64,000 nt of DNA, taken from NCBI GenBank assembly GCA_025602905.1, contig JAHLKI010000007.1:620001-684000 (forward strand), written 5' to 3'. Position numbers and translations under genes: made by a program. Shown here in pieces: positions 55,466 to 64,000 of this stretch. The stretch comes from Phlyctochytrium arcticum (Eukaryota; Chytridiomycota; Chytridiomycetes; Chytridiales; Chytridiaceae). Position 1 is the stretch's first letter; every line of letters starts with the position of its first letter. The notes beneath the pieces were generated by a model. It saw only the letters and a program-made list of their open reading frames with translations. It was not told the DNA's origin and searched no databases.

Positions 55466-58400
55466 ATGTTCACAAAAGGCAAACGGTGGACGGTGGCTGG
55501 GAAAGGAAAGAAGGGAGAGTACGTTTTCTACATTTGCCTCCTGCAACATGCAATATTACTAAATTACTAAATATTTCATGTAGTAAGATAGATTCAGCTT
55601 CTGTCCCGGCGCTCCCCTCGAATACCTCATTGAGCAGTAACCTTCAATTCGCAAACACTGATGCAACGGCATGGGCAAGTCGGGGCGACCACATTCCTAC
55701 GGATATAGGAGAAGGAGACAATACAAAATCATTAATGGAGCTCTGTCAGGTATGTGGAGCTGCTTGCGCACAAAGAAGGATAGGCGAAGTGACATTAGCC
55801 GCATCGGTCAAGAAAGGAAGGCAATGAGACATCGATACTACAACATTGCAGGCGCAATGCCGGACCGCTTTTACTATACATAAATGTAGCTTGCGATGCC
55901 TTTGGAAATACCATTCTACATCTTTCGGCTTCCATGGACGATTTCGCCTTATCGTGTTTACTGCTCCTGAAAGGCGCAGATCCAAATGCGTTGAACAAGG
56001 GGAACGTCACGCCAACAATGATCGCGCGACGCATGGGCTTCAACAAACTACTGAAGGTCATGATGAGACATGGCGGAGTGATACCGTCTACGGAGCGACA
56101 AGTCATTTTTTCTAACAATTTAAAAGGCAAACACGGGGTCCGTCATCAACTAGAGGGTGCTTTGTCAAGCGTCGAATCGCCTGACGCCTTCTATAAGCCC
56201 AGCAGTCCGTTTGAAATGCTTGAAAATCGCAGTAGTGAGCTCCCCTCTGGGCTGCGGACCCGCCCCACAACAATGATGGGCGAGTCGGATCGCAGGCAGC
56301 ATGATTCTGTCAATATCTCCTACAGCAAAACCGAAAGTCCTGCTACAACGCCACTTGCGCCTGGCAGTTTCCCACAGACGGACCTTCCCATCTATAATGC
56401 AGCATTTTTAGGATATGCTATGGAGGCTATTGCCAATGCGCCTATTACCATGCTGAGTGCAACTGACTACAATGGCCATACGCCACTTATGAAAGCGGCA
56501 TACAAAGGACATCTTAACATTGTCAAAGCTTTGCTTGAACGCCAGGTGGACGCTAATGTCGTGGATAACAAGGCAAACACGGCACTAGTTTGGGCGGCTT
56601 CAGCGGGACACTTGGCTGTAGTAAAAGTGCTACTTGATTATCCCGGTGTCAATGTTGAAGGTTGCTCGCTGAGTCAAGCAAAAGCGTTGAATGCCAAAGG
56701 ATTCCAATTCCCCATCACTTCCCTGGTTGCAGCAGCGTATAGCGGCCATACCCTTGTTGTAGAATGCTTATTGAACAGAGGTGCCGGAATTGATAGGTGC
56801 GTAGGATCTGGAGGAAGCAGAACAGCTATCATGTTTGCCGCCTGGATGCGTCAAACTGAGGTGGTCAAATTGTTGCTTGCACGAGGCGCGCGGACAGACA
56901 ACCTTGCCGCGGCTCGTTGGCTAAAAAGTGGTCTTTTGCACCTGAAAAGAGCTACCATGGATTATAATGCATGGTCTGGGAGTGTAGGGAATTTTCAGAG
57001 ACTATTATCGCTTACTGGGAACCAGCCAATGACTGCTTCACGACGAATGAGTCTTAAAGAGAGGGTGTCATACTTTTCCACCGAGGAAAACCAGAGCATG
57101 GCTGCTATGGAGAGTCTGATCACTACCTATAGCGCTACAAGTAAAACAGAAAAGACGCACGCAAGTAATGCTTCTTTAAATGCAACAGAGAGTGACAACA
57201 CCCCAGACTCTCCCGCGATGGCAGGGCAGCGGACGGTAAATCGAGGACGCACTAAAAACAGTTTCCGACAAGGAATGAACTTTGATGTAAGTATAACCGT
57301 TTGGAACCATTGATAATTCAGCCGAATAGTAACCCACGAACATAGAAATTGATCGGACACGACCCGGGTGTGATAGCGGAATTAACCGAACACGTCCCAG
57401 ATCGCGGAAGTGAGCTTGATGCCCTCTGGATACAAGTCTTCCAATTCGTAATCCAGCTGCTGACGGCCTCCAATCAAAACAAGAAGGCTGGATATATCCT
57501 CATCTCTGCCAAAGCGATTCACTATGCTGGTGAGATTAACCGGGCGGTGGAAGCCATGGACCGCGCTGCATTTCAAAAGCAAAGCTCCACACCTTCTACT
57601 GCCTCTCCAATTACTCCTGCATCAGGCCCAGCATCCGGTGGTTCGCCAGACTGCTACTACTCAATTTTCCAACATAGCCCAGTTCGCTCGCGCATAAAAT
57701 CGCTCTCTAAAGCCATAGCAAACGATTTTATGAAGCAGCTGATGCTTACAACTCGCATTGCCATCGGAGTATGGCCACCGCAGCACGCGATGGCAGACAT
57801 GATCAAAGCCGCAACGGATCTGGCACGAAGCTGTAGGGAATTAATCGATCTAGCCAATCTGACGGGCATGTTCCCTATCCTGGACAAGACGTTGGAATTG
57901 AATGTATGTATAGAATTATGTGCACTGCGCAGCCCGACAGCTAATGCATTTTTTAGTTTGCGGCGTACGAAGAAGAAGAGAAGGAGGTTGCTCCCACAAG
58001 ACCCATGGCAGGTCTCACATATGAGGAGTATAAACGACAGAACGACTTGAAAGTTTTGGAGGAAATTTCAAAACATACAGGGGTGGGGGCATCGACGGAT
58101 AGCCTACTCGGCACAAGCGCGGACAAAGACGCTCGCTTCTTTGAACTACTTGATGATCTTGTTCTGAAGTTCGTAGCAGCTGTCAAAGAGATTCATTCCG
58201 CGTACAACAACCATTTGAAGGATCAATATGTCAATCTGACTAGCACTGCTGCGCACACTGCGGAATTGCTCATTGATGAGATCAAAGGTCATGACTTGCT
58301 CTCCGAATTTCCTGAGGAGCTCACTTTTGACATTGAGGATGCCAAACTGATGGCGACAAAAGGCGTCAAACTCGGTGACAGTTTTCCGGTCTCAATTGCT

Positions 58401-60523
58401 GATGTATGGTATAGCGTGTTGGAGGAGGTTCGACAAACAGCTCGAAATATGACTACTAAGGGGAAACTCGCCTCCGGGGTAATGCCACCCCCTAATGCTG
58501 CAATGGAAATGTTACAATGTGCAATACCGTGCGTTATGTCGGTAAAAAAACTAGTGACAATATCGAAAGAAAGCGCTAGCAAAATTCGCCGGACAACATA
58601 CGAGGATCAAAAGAAGAAAGAACGTCTCAAGAAGGATGTTCTTCAGAACGCGCATGTCAAACACTTATTCGCACTATGGCAGAGTCAGGTAACAACAACC
58701 GAAGTAGCACCGGCAGTAGAGGCAGAGCTTGCCGTGAATGAGGAATTAGATTTTATGCCAGAGGACAACGAAGGACTTCTGCTGGAGGAGGTTGAAGGTT
58801 CGATTCCACTCATCAAAGGTGGAAAATTGACCAAGCTCGTTGAGTGGATGACATCACATCTGCACATAGGTAAGCTACATTGGTTTATCTTGTTTCTGGG
58901 GAGTTGATTGATTGATGATCCAATAGACAAAGAATATAATGCGGCATTTATCCTGACCCATCATTCTTTAACAACGTCGTTGGAACTTCTTGATCTTCTC
59001 ATTCGACGCTACACACTTACACCACCGCCGGCTCTTACGAGACAGCAGTACGATATCTACCTGCGCAGGAAGATCTTTCCCGTGAAGCATAGAGTTTGTG
59101 CCATATTGAAGCAATGGATGGAAAGCCATTTTGAAGGAGATTTCGCCCAATGTGATCTGTTGGTTTTCAAATTGCGCGACTTTGTGGAGAGTGTTGTTAC
59201 TTTGGATTCAGAAGTGCTGGCGAAAGAGCTATTGCAGAGGCTGGATGAGAAATTACAGGCTGCAGAATCTGCAAATCATCCTGCCCCTTCTCCGCAGACA
59301 TTTATGCCCGTCAGTCCATTCAAAACAAACCCGTCTTCTCCATTTGCCGCAGGGTTACCCCCACCTCCCAAGCTTCCGCGCTCGTTAAACATTATCAGTC
59401 CCGAAATTTACAATGTACTCACAAGTTCCCTCACGGGGTTTCTGGAGTTTGACCCATTGGAGATGGCTCGCCAACTAGCGATTTTAGAATTCGAGCATTT
59501 CCGGAAAGTCAAAGCCCACGAGTGTCTGGATCAGATTTGGGGAGAGCGCAGAAAGAAAGAATTGCGAGCTGCCGGTGGAAGATTAACAGGAGAAGCGTCT
59601 AAAACAGGCCTCGCTGAAATGATTCGACACACAAACGTGGTCTGTACCCATACATTGTCGTCAAGCAAAGGGAAGCATTTAACGTATCAATTTAGGTGAC
59701 TATCTGGATCGCAAATAGCATCATTCGACATGAGACGTTAAAGGATCGCCGCGATGCGCTGAAATATTTCGCTCAGATGGCTTTGGTGAGCGCTCAAGAG
59801 CAGTTTTTTCAATGCCCCCGATGTTTATATTTCCCACCAGCACTGTTACGAGCTTTGCAACTTCAATGGAATCACTGCAATAAATGCAGCAATGTCAATG
59901 GCACCTTTAAATCGCCTGAAGAAAACCTGGGATGTATGTATCACTTGTTCCACAGCATCTACACGCCTTGTAATTCCAAAACCAGGCTTTCAAAGAAAAA
60001 TATCCAAAGATTCATGAGGCGTATGAAGAAGCTGCTGCTGCAATTTCGCCGAAGGGCCAGTACGCGAACTATCGCAAAGCGCTAAAAGACCGTCAGCCCC
60101 CTGCCGTGCCATTCTTAGGTATGATTGAAAGTCGATGGTCATTGATGATTATAATGTATCTAAAATGAAATTGAAGGGGTATCTTTAACGGATTTAACAT
60201 TCGCAGAGTTAGGAAATCCAGATTTCATTCCAGACACAGCTTTCATCAACTTTGATAAGCGACGGAAAATCTACCAAATTCTTACGACGTCTATACAAAA
60301 GTATCAAGTGATGCCCTATAACTTGATTCCTATTCAAGGAGTTCTGGATTTCTTCAAAGGCTTGGACGACAATGTGGAAAGTGCCGCCGCCACCGCCAGC
60401 AGAGCAGGTCGGCCCGCTGGCGTTACGGAGTTCTTGCTATCGAATGAGGAAGAATTATACGACATGAGCTTACGTGTAGAGCCGCGCGAAGAAGAGAGTG
60501 ATGAGGAAGCCGACGATATGTGA
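55466..60523 (+). CDS. Ankyrin-repeat Ras guanine-nucleotide exchange factor
   Basis: RasGEFs load Ras-type GTPases with GTP at membranes. From ATG 55466 (MFTKGKRWTVAGKG) a spliced N-terminus leads to at least five ankyrin repeats (GNTILHLSASMDD; GHTPLMKAAYKGHLNIVKALL; NTALVWAASAGHLAVVKVLL; TSLVAAAYSGHTLVVECLL; TAIMFAAWMRQTEVVKLLL). A helical middle section (ELIDLANLTGMFPIL; MAGLTYEEYKRQNDLKVL; EYNAAFILTHHSLTTSLELL, an REM-like segment) precedes the catalytic domain: FDPLEMARQLAILEFEHF, TIWIANSIIRHETLKDR, CNFNGITAINAAMSMAPLNR, ANYRKALKDRQPPAVPFLG, FINFDKRRKIYQIL. An acidic tail ends at 60523. Exon borders are mostly GT-AG; the one around 55747-55890, entering the first ankyrin repeat, is unclear. 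Ankyrin plus RasGEF differs from the usual fungal Cdc25 SH3 layout. Confidence 0.88.
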
Positions 60524-60716
60524 AAGAGCTGCTCCATCTAAACATGTACATACTCCCACAATGTATTTATGATTATGAGTTGAAACTTCTCCTCTTATTT
60601 CAAGTACGTTGATGGTATATATTAATTATGCGCAAAGCATTACTTATTCAAAGATGTACGACTAAGGAATGTAAATGTACTGCGCCGAGTAAGTGATCGT
60701 TCTCCAGCGGCCCCGC
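60524..60716. other. Convergent 3' regions of RasGEF and profilin genes
   Basis: About 190 bp between two convergent stop codons; AT-rich, without further features. Confidence 0.45.
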
Positions 60717-61291
60717 TCACTGAGGAAAAAAAGACATTAGTAGGAGAAACTTTCGAGATTGATTTTGCAGTACGTACGTATTGAACGCTGATAAGGTAAT
60801 CGGCCAAAGCTTCAACAACCTTTGTAGCCTCACCCGGCTGGACGGGGGTGTTGTATTGGGTAACCAGCACTGCTTGCTTCGTCTTGACCGCGATGATACC
60901 ACCGGCACCCTGATAGGACAGTATGTACATAGTTAGAAAAGTGTGCATAAGTTCAAACAAGTCATAGCTGGGAACTGACCTGTTTGCCATATACACTGCG
61001 GTCATCGGCCCGCAAGGTGAAATATTTTACGTTGTTGACGCGAATGCCCGCCGCGGTAAGAGCCTCGGGGTGGCTAAAACCGTTGATCAAGGTCTTTATT
61101 TCCGCAGTAGGGATCTATTTGTGCCATGAATAAGCTCATGCTGCCAAGAATCACAGCACATAGATAGACAGAATACTTACAGTGAAGTCCTTAGACGTCG
61201 CCCACTGAGAACCGTCGTGACCGTAGATGGCCGCATTGGTAAACTTGCCGGTGGCCATCAGGTTATCGTCGACGTATGATTGCCAAGACAT
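60717..61291 (-). CDS. PFY1: Profilin
   Basis: Binds actin monomers, poly-proline and phosphoinositides in actin assembly. Exons 61291-61181, 61114-60980 and 60909-60778 give 37, 45 and 44 codons, all in phase 0, making the 126 residues typical of fungal profilin. It starts [15 protein letters not shown], includes [13 protein letters not shown] and [14 protein letters not shown], and ends with the helix [15 protein letters not shown], which closes family members. After the final Tyr codon a donor GTACGT follows, and the next acceptor (CTCAG) is directly followed by TGA (60719-60717). The stop codon is thus encoded in a separate last exon. Without that splice, three extra residues or more would be added. 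Confidence 0.95.
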
Positions 61292-61709
61292 ATTGAGGTT
61301 GCTTTGAGAGAGGTAATGCGTTTAAAATGAGAGTTGATGAGACGAGCGGTACGCGGTGAATGTGCAAGATTGGTGAGTGCAGCGTGTGGGCCAAGGGCCG
61401 CTTTATACCCAGACGCCTTCCCGGCCATACCGTTTAGAACCGGTAATAAAACTCGCGTCTATATTAACCTTCTGGAATGCCCCCAATGGCCCTCTGGCCC
61501 TCAGGTTGGCGCTTTGTTTTGCTGCCAATTTATGTAAAATCCAAGCGCCACCTTGGGAAAATGGGTCATATAATAACAGTCTAGAAACGTCTGACTGGTA
61601 CGTATATGCGGTAACCAAGATAATGTACTTCCAGAAATAAATCTATTAGATTCTTTCTGGCAAAAAACGGTGCTTGTATAAATTGCTGGTATAATACTGG
61701 TAAAAGTCC
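61292..61709. other. Upstream region of profilin and 3' region of the myosin gene
   Basis: Both flanking genes lie on the minus strand, so this stretch holds the profilin promoter and the myosin 3' UTR. Short open frames here have no domain. Confidence 0.45.
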
Positions 61710-64000
61710 CTAAAATCCTGCAGTAGAAGCCGTGCGATCTATGCGCATCTTCAACTTTTCAACCTCCTTCTCAAATCTGAATTTGAACGAACTTTATCAG
61801 GCATGCTGCGCAATTTTTCAATTTCAAGTAACGCAAGGAACGTACCGCAAAGCTCGATCTCTGAATTCGTTTGCTTCGCGTTCTGCGCGACGCTTAGAAA
61901 GCTGCAGATTGCTTTCAGCAGTTTCCTATGGGGAAGCAAAGTTAGGTTACATGGACTACTGTCGATTTCATAAGATGCATACCAATTCATCGATCTGCGC
62001 TTTCATTCGCTTGACTTTCTGGTCCATCTTCTCTGTTTCGTCTTCGAAGCGCTGCTTCTGCTTGTCGCGCTCTGCGAGTTGGAATTGCAACTCGCGTATT
62101 ACACGCTCAGTCTTTCGCGCATTCTTCGTAACCTCATTCTTCTCCTTGGTCTCATTGTCAAGTGCTACACTCATCTCCTCGAGACGGACCTCCAAGCGTC
62201 GAACGTGGCCAGCGTCACGCTGAAGTGCTGTACTTTCTAGATCCACCACCCGGACATTGAGCTCTTTGATGGTTTTCTCCAATGACAGCTTTTCTTTTTC
62301 AAAAGAAAGAGAGCGGTCCTTTTCCTTTGACAGATCGGCTGAGAGATCGGTAGCGAACTGCTCGGCACGACGGGCTCGCTCATCTGCTGCGCGTGCCCGA
62401 TCTTGGTATTCGTCTACTTGGTCGCGTAGATCAGTGTTATCTGCGTCAAGAGCTTGCATAGATCGCTGCATGTCGAGACGTCCTCGTGCTGTGTCGTCAT
62501 AATTCTCACTCAGTTCCTCTACTCGGCTTTCGAGTGATTTCTTGGTCTTTTCCAGTAGAATTCGTTGGGCTTCAGAGTCCTCCAGACTCGAGCGCAAGTC
62601 ACGGATTTGATTTAGTAACGTGGTGACCTGAGTTTGCAAGTCGTCATATCCATTAAGCGAATCATTGTAAAGTCGGTTTAGGTCTTCCAACTTAGTTTCC
62701 ATGCGCTCTTTGTCCTTTTTCCAGTTCGTGGCGCTTCGCAGCTCCTCTTCCAAACGGTTGGACACCGATTCCAGATCAACTTCAAGGTCCTTTGCACTTG
62801 ATTTGATACTGACCGCGTTGCTTTTCTCAAGCTCAAGCTCGGTCATGAGTTGCTTGATCTCCTTTTGATACTTCTTCCGTGTAGCGTCTACGACTACCTC
62901 GCGCTCCTCCAGCTCACGGCGATGGCGCTCATGCAATGTTTCAATCTCCTCTTGAAGTTTGCGCTTAACCACGGCGAGATCCGCCAGCTCATGAGAGTCT
63001 TCCTCCATTTTGTCCTGGAGGTCAATCATTTGTTCTTCTAGCCCACGAACTTTGTCTTCGGCCAGTTTGCGCTCTTTCAGGGCTTCGTTTAGACTGTCTT
63101 CGAGTTCATTGATCTGAATACGGAAAGAAGTTTCATTCTTCTCGGCCTTGATCCGCGCGATTTCTGCAGCTTCCACTCGATTCAAAGTCTGATCGGCACG
63201 AGCACGATGCATTGCGAGCGACTCGCTCAAGTCGGCAGACTTCGCTGTCTCCGCGTCCAATTTGAGCTGCAACTCTTTCAGCTCCGCAACCAGCTTACGA
63301 CGCGCGGCTCCCTCATCGCCTTTAGCAATAACCTCGGCTTCTAAGCGGCCTTTCAAATCATCAATTTCAGTCTGCAACAGACGACGCTGCTTCTCCAGAT
63401 TAGTAATGTCCTTGTTTTTGTCCTCCAATTCTTGAGTCATCAGGCGCTGGGAAGCCAGCAACGCGCGGCGTGATTCTTCGAGCTTCTCAATCTTGATTTC
63501 CAAGTCATCCCGAGCGCGTGATCGAAGAGCCTCCAGCTCGCTTGTGTTGTTGAGACGGGCGGCTTCCAAAGCAGCGCGAGCCTCCTGTTCTTCCTCCAAC
63601 TTGGCTTGCAAGCGCTGAAGTTCCTTTTCCAGACGTTTTTTGGCGTCGGCAAGAGCAACTTTGCTGTCATCACCTCCCTCCAGCTCAAACTGCAACTCCT
63701 CGACTTTGCGTTCCAGCTGCTTCCGTGTCCTCTCAGAGGTTTCCACAAGAGACTCCAGCCTCTCAATCTCACTCTGAAGGGCATTGGCCTTCTTCTCGTG
63801 TCTCTGGCTGAGTTCTTCAAAGTTCCGGCGGGCACGCTCTTCCTCCTCAAGGCGGAGGTGCAACTCGCGAAGCTGAGCCTCAGTCTTAGTCTTGGCCTTT
63901 TGCAAATCCGTCTGACCTTTGACAGAGTTCTCAGCCCTTGACATAAGCTCCTCGACTTGCTCCTCCAAGCGCTTCTTGGCTTTGATGAGCTCGTTCTTTT
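61710..64000 (-). CDS. Class II myosin heavy chain, C-terminal coiled-coil tail (partial)
   Basis: The tail of a conventional myosin, which dimerises and forms filaments, probably in the cytokinetic ring. The frame enters from the right edge of the window, so motor and neck lie outside. Residues show continuous heptads rich in Glu, Lys, Arg and Leu without Pro (EEQVEELMSRAENSVKGQ; EIERLESLVETSERTRKQ; ELEDSLNEALKERKLAEDKV), typical myosin-II tail words. The last three exons (to 61983, 61925-61846, 61776-61710) have GT-AG introns and give QIDEL / ETAESNLQLSKRR / FEKEVEKLKMRIDRTASTAGF before TAG at 61710. The tail is about 810 residues within the window, longer than in yeast Myo1-like proteins only by estimate. 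Opposite-strand frames are shadows. Confidence 0.93.

Noticed and set aside
61968..63968. Reading the terminal coiled-coil as a separate tropomyosin or kinesin-like gene
   Set aside because: The frame continues past the window edge without a start and carries myosin-II tail words, so a partial myosin heavy chain is the better call.
1..64000. tRNA or rRNA genes
   Set aside because: I looked for T-arm-like GTTCRANYC motifs with matching acceptor stems and found none I could support; a covariance-model scan would decide.

Overview
The window looks like nuclear DNA of an early-diverging, chytrid-like fungus; the exact lineage is inferred. The evidence is short GT-AG introns (about 50-120 nt) in nearly every host gene; fungal-type proteins (a KCH1-family K+ transporter, TRAPPII Trs120, an Mo25/Hym1 scaffold, profilin, a myosin-II tail) beside features more usual in animals (a plasma-membrane-type Ca2+-ATPase whose C-terminus resembles an animal calmodulin-binding segment, and a CNOT11 subunit); a Crinkler-like gene; and a dense mixture of class I and class II transposons.

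Layout. 1-5.9 kb: an LTR retrotransposon on the minus strand (941-5923, TSD CTTGC) with copia-order pol, a Ty3/gypsy-like Gag and a chromodomain. 6.1-15.1 kb: a P-type Ca2+-ATPase gene between two inverted copies of a ~0.7 kb dispersed repeat. 15.7-24 kb: a secreted protein of unknown function, a secreted Kelch-repeat gene with an apparent frameshift, and a KCH1-like gene. 25.1-44.4 kb: a transposon island. In order it holds an intact MULE (25122-27868, TSD GTCCGATGG); a 4.6 kb segment bounded by inverted hairpin/minisatellite termini that contains TFIIA-gamma and an I-BAR (Ivy1-like) gene; a Crinkler-like gene with a homopolymer frameshift; a CACTA-type element (34802-44097) with a Tnp2-like transposase and a 791-codon accessory gene; a second MULE (40106-42633, TSD CTGATGCCG) inserted in that accessory gene; and a Tc1/mariner-like MITE a few bases from the CACTA end. 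44.8-64 kb: a compact run of conserved genes: Mo25, Trs120, CNOT11, an ankyrin-RasGEF, profilin and a myosin-II heavy chain tail that runs off the window.

The conserved genes do not form a single pathway, but several concern morphogenesis and trafficking (Mo25, Trs120, profilin, myosin II, RasGEF, Ivy1-like) and gene expression (TFIIA-gamma, CNOT11). The strongest novelty candidates are the mosaic gypsy/copia retroelement, with a canonical -1 slippery heptamer at its Gag-Pro/Pol junction; the foldback-like segment enclosing two host genes; and the nested CACTA/MULE insertion, whose host reading frame is intact on either side. All exon boundaries and family calls come from reading the sequence by eye, without database searches.
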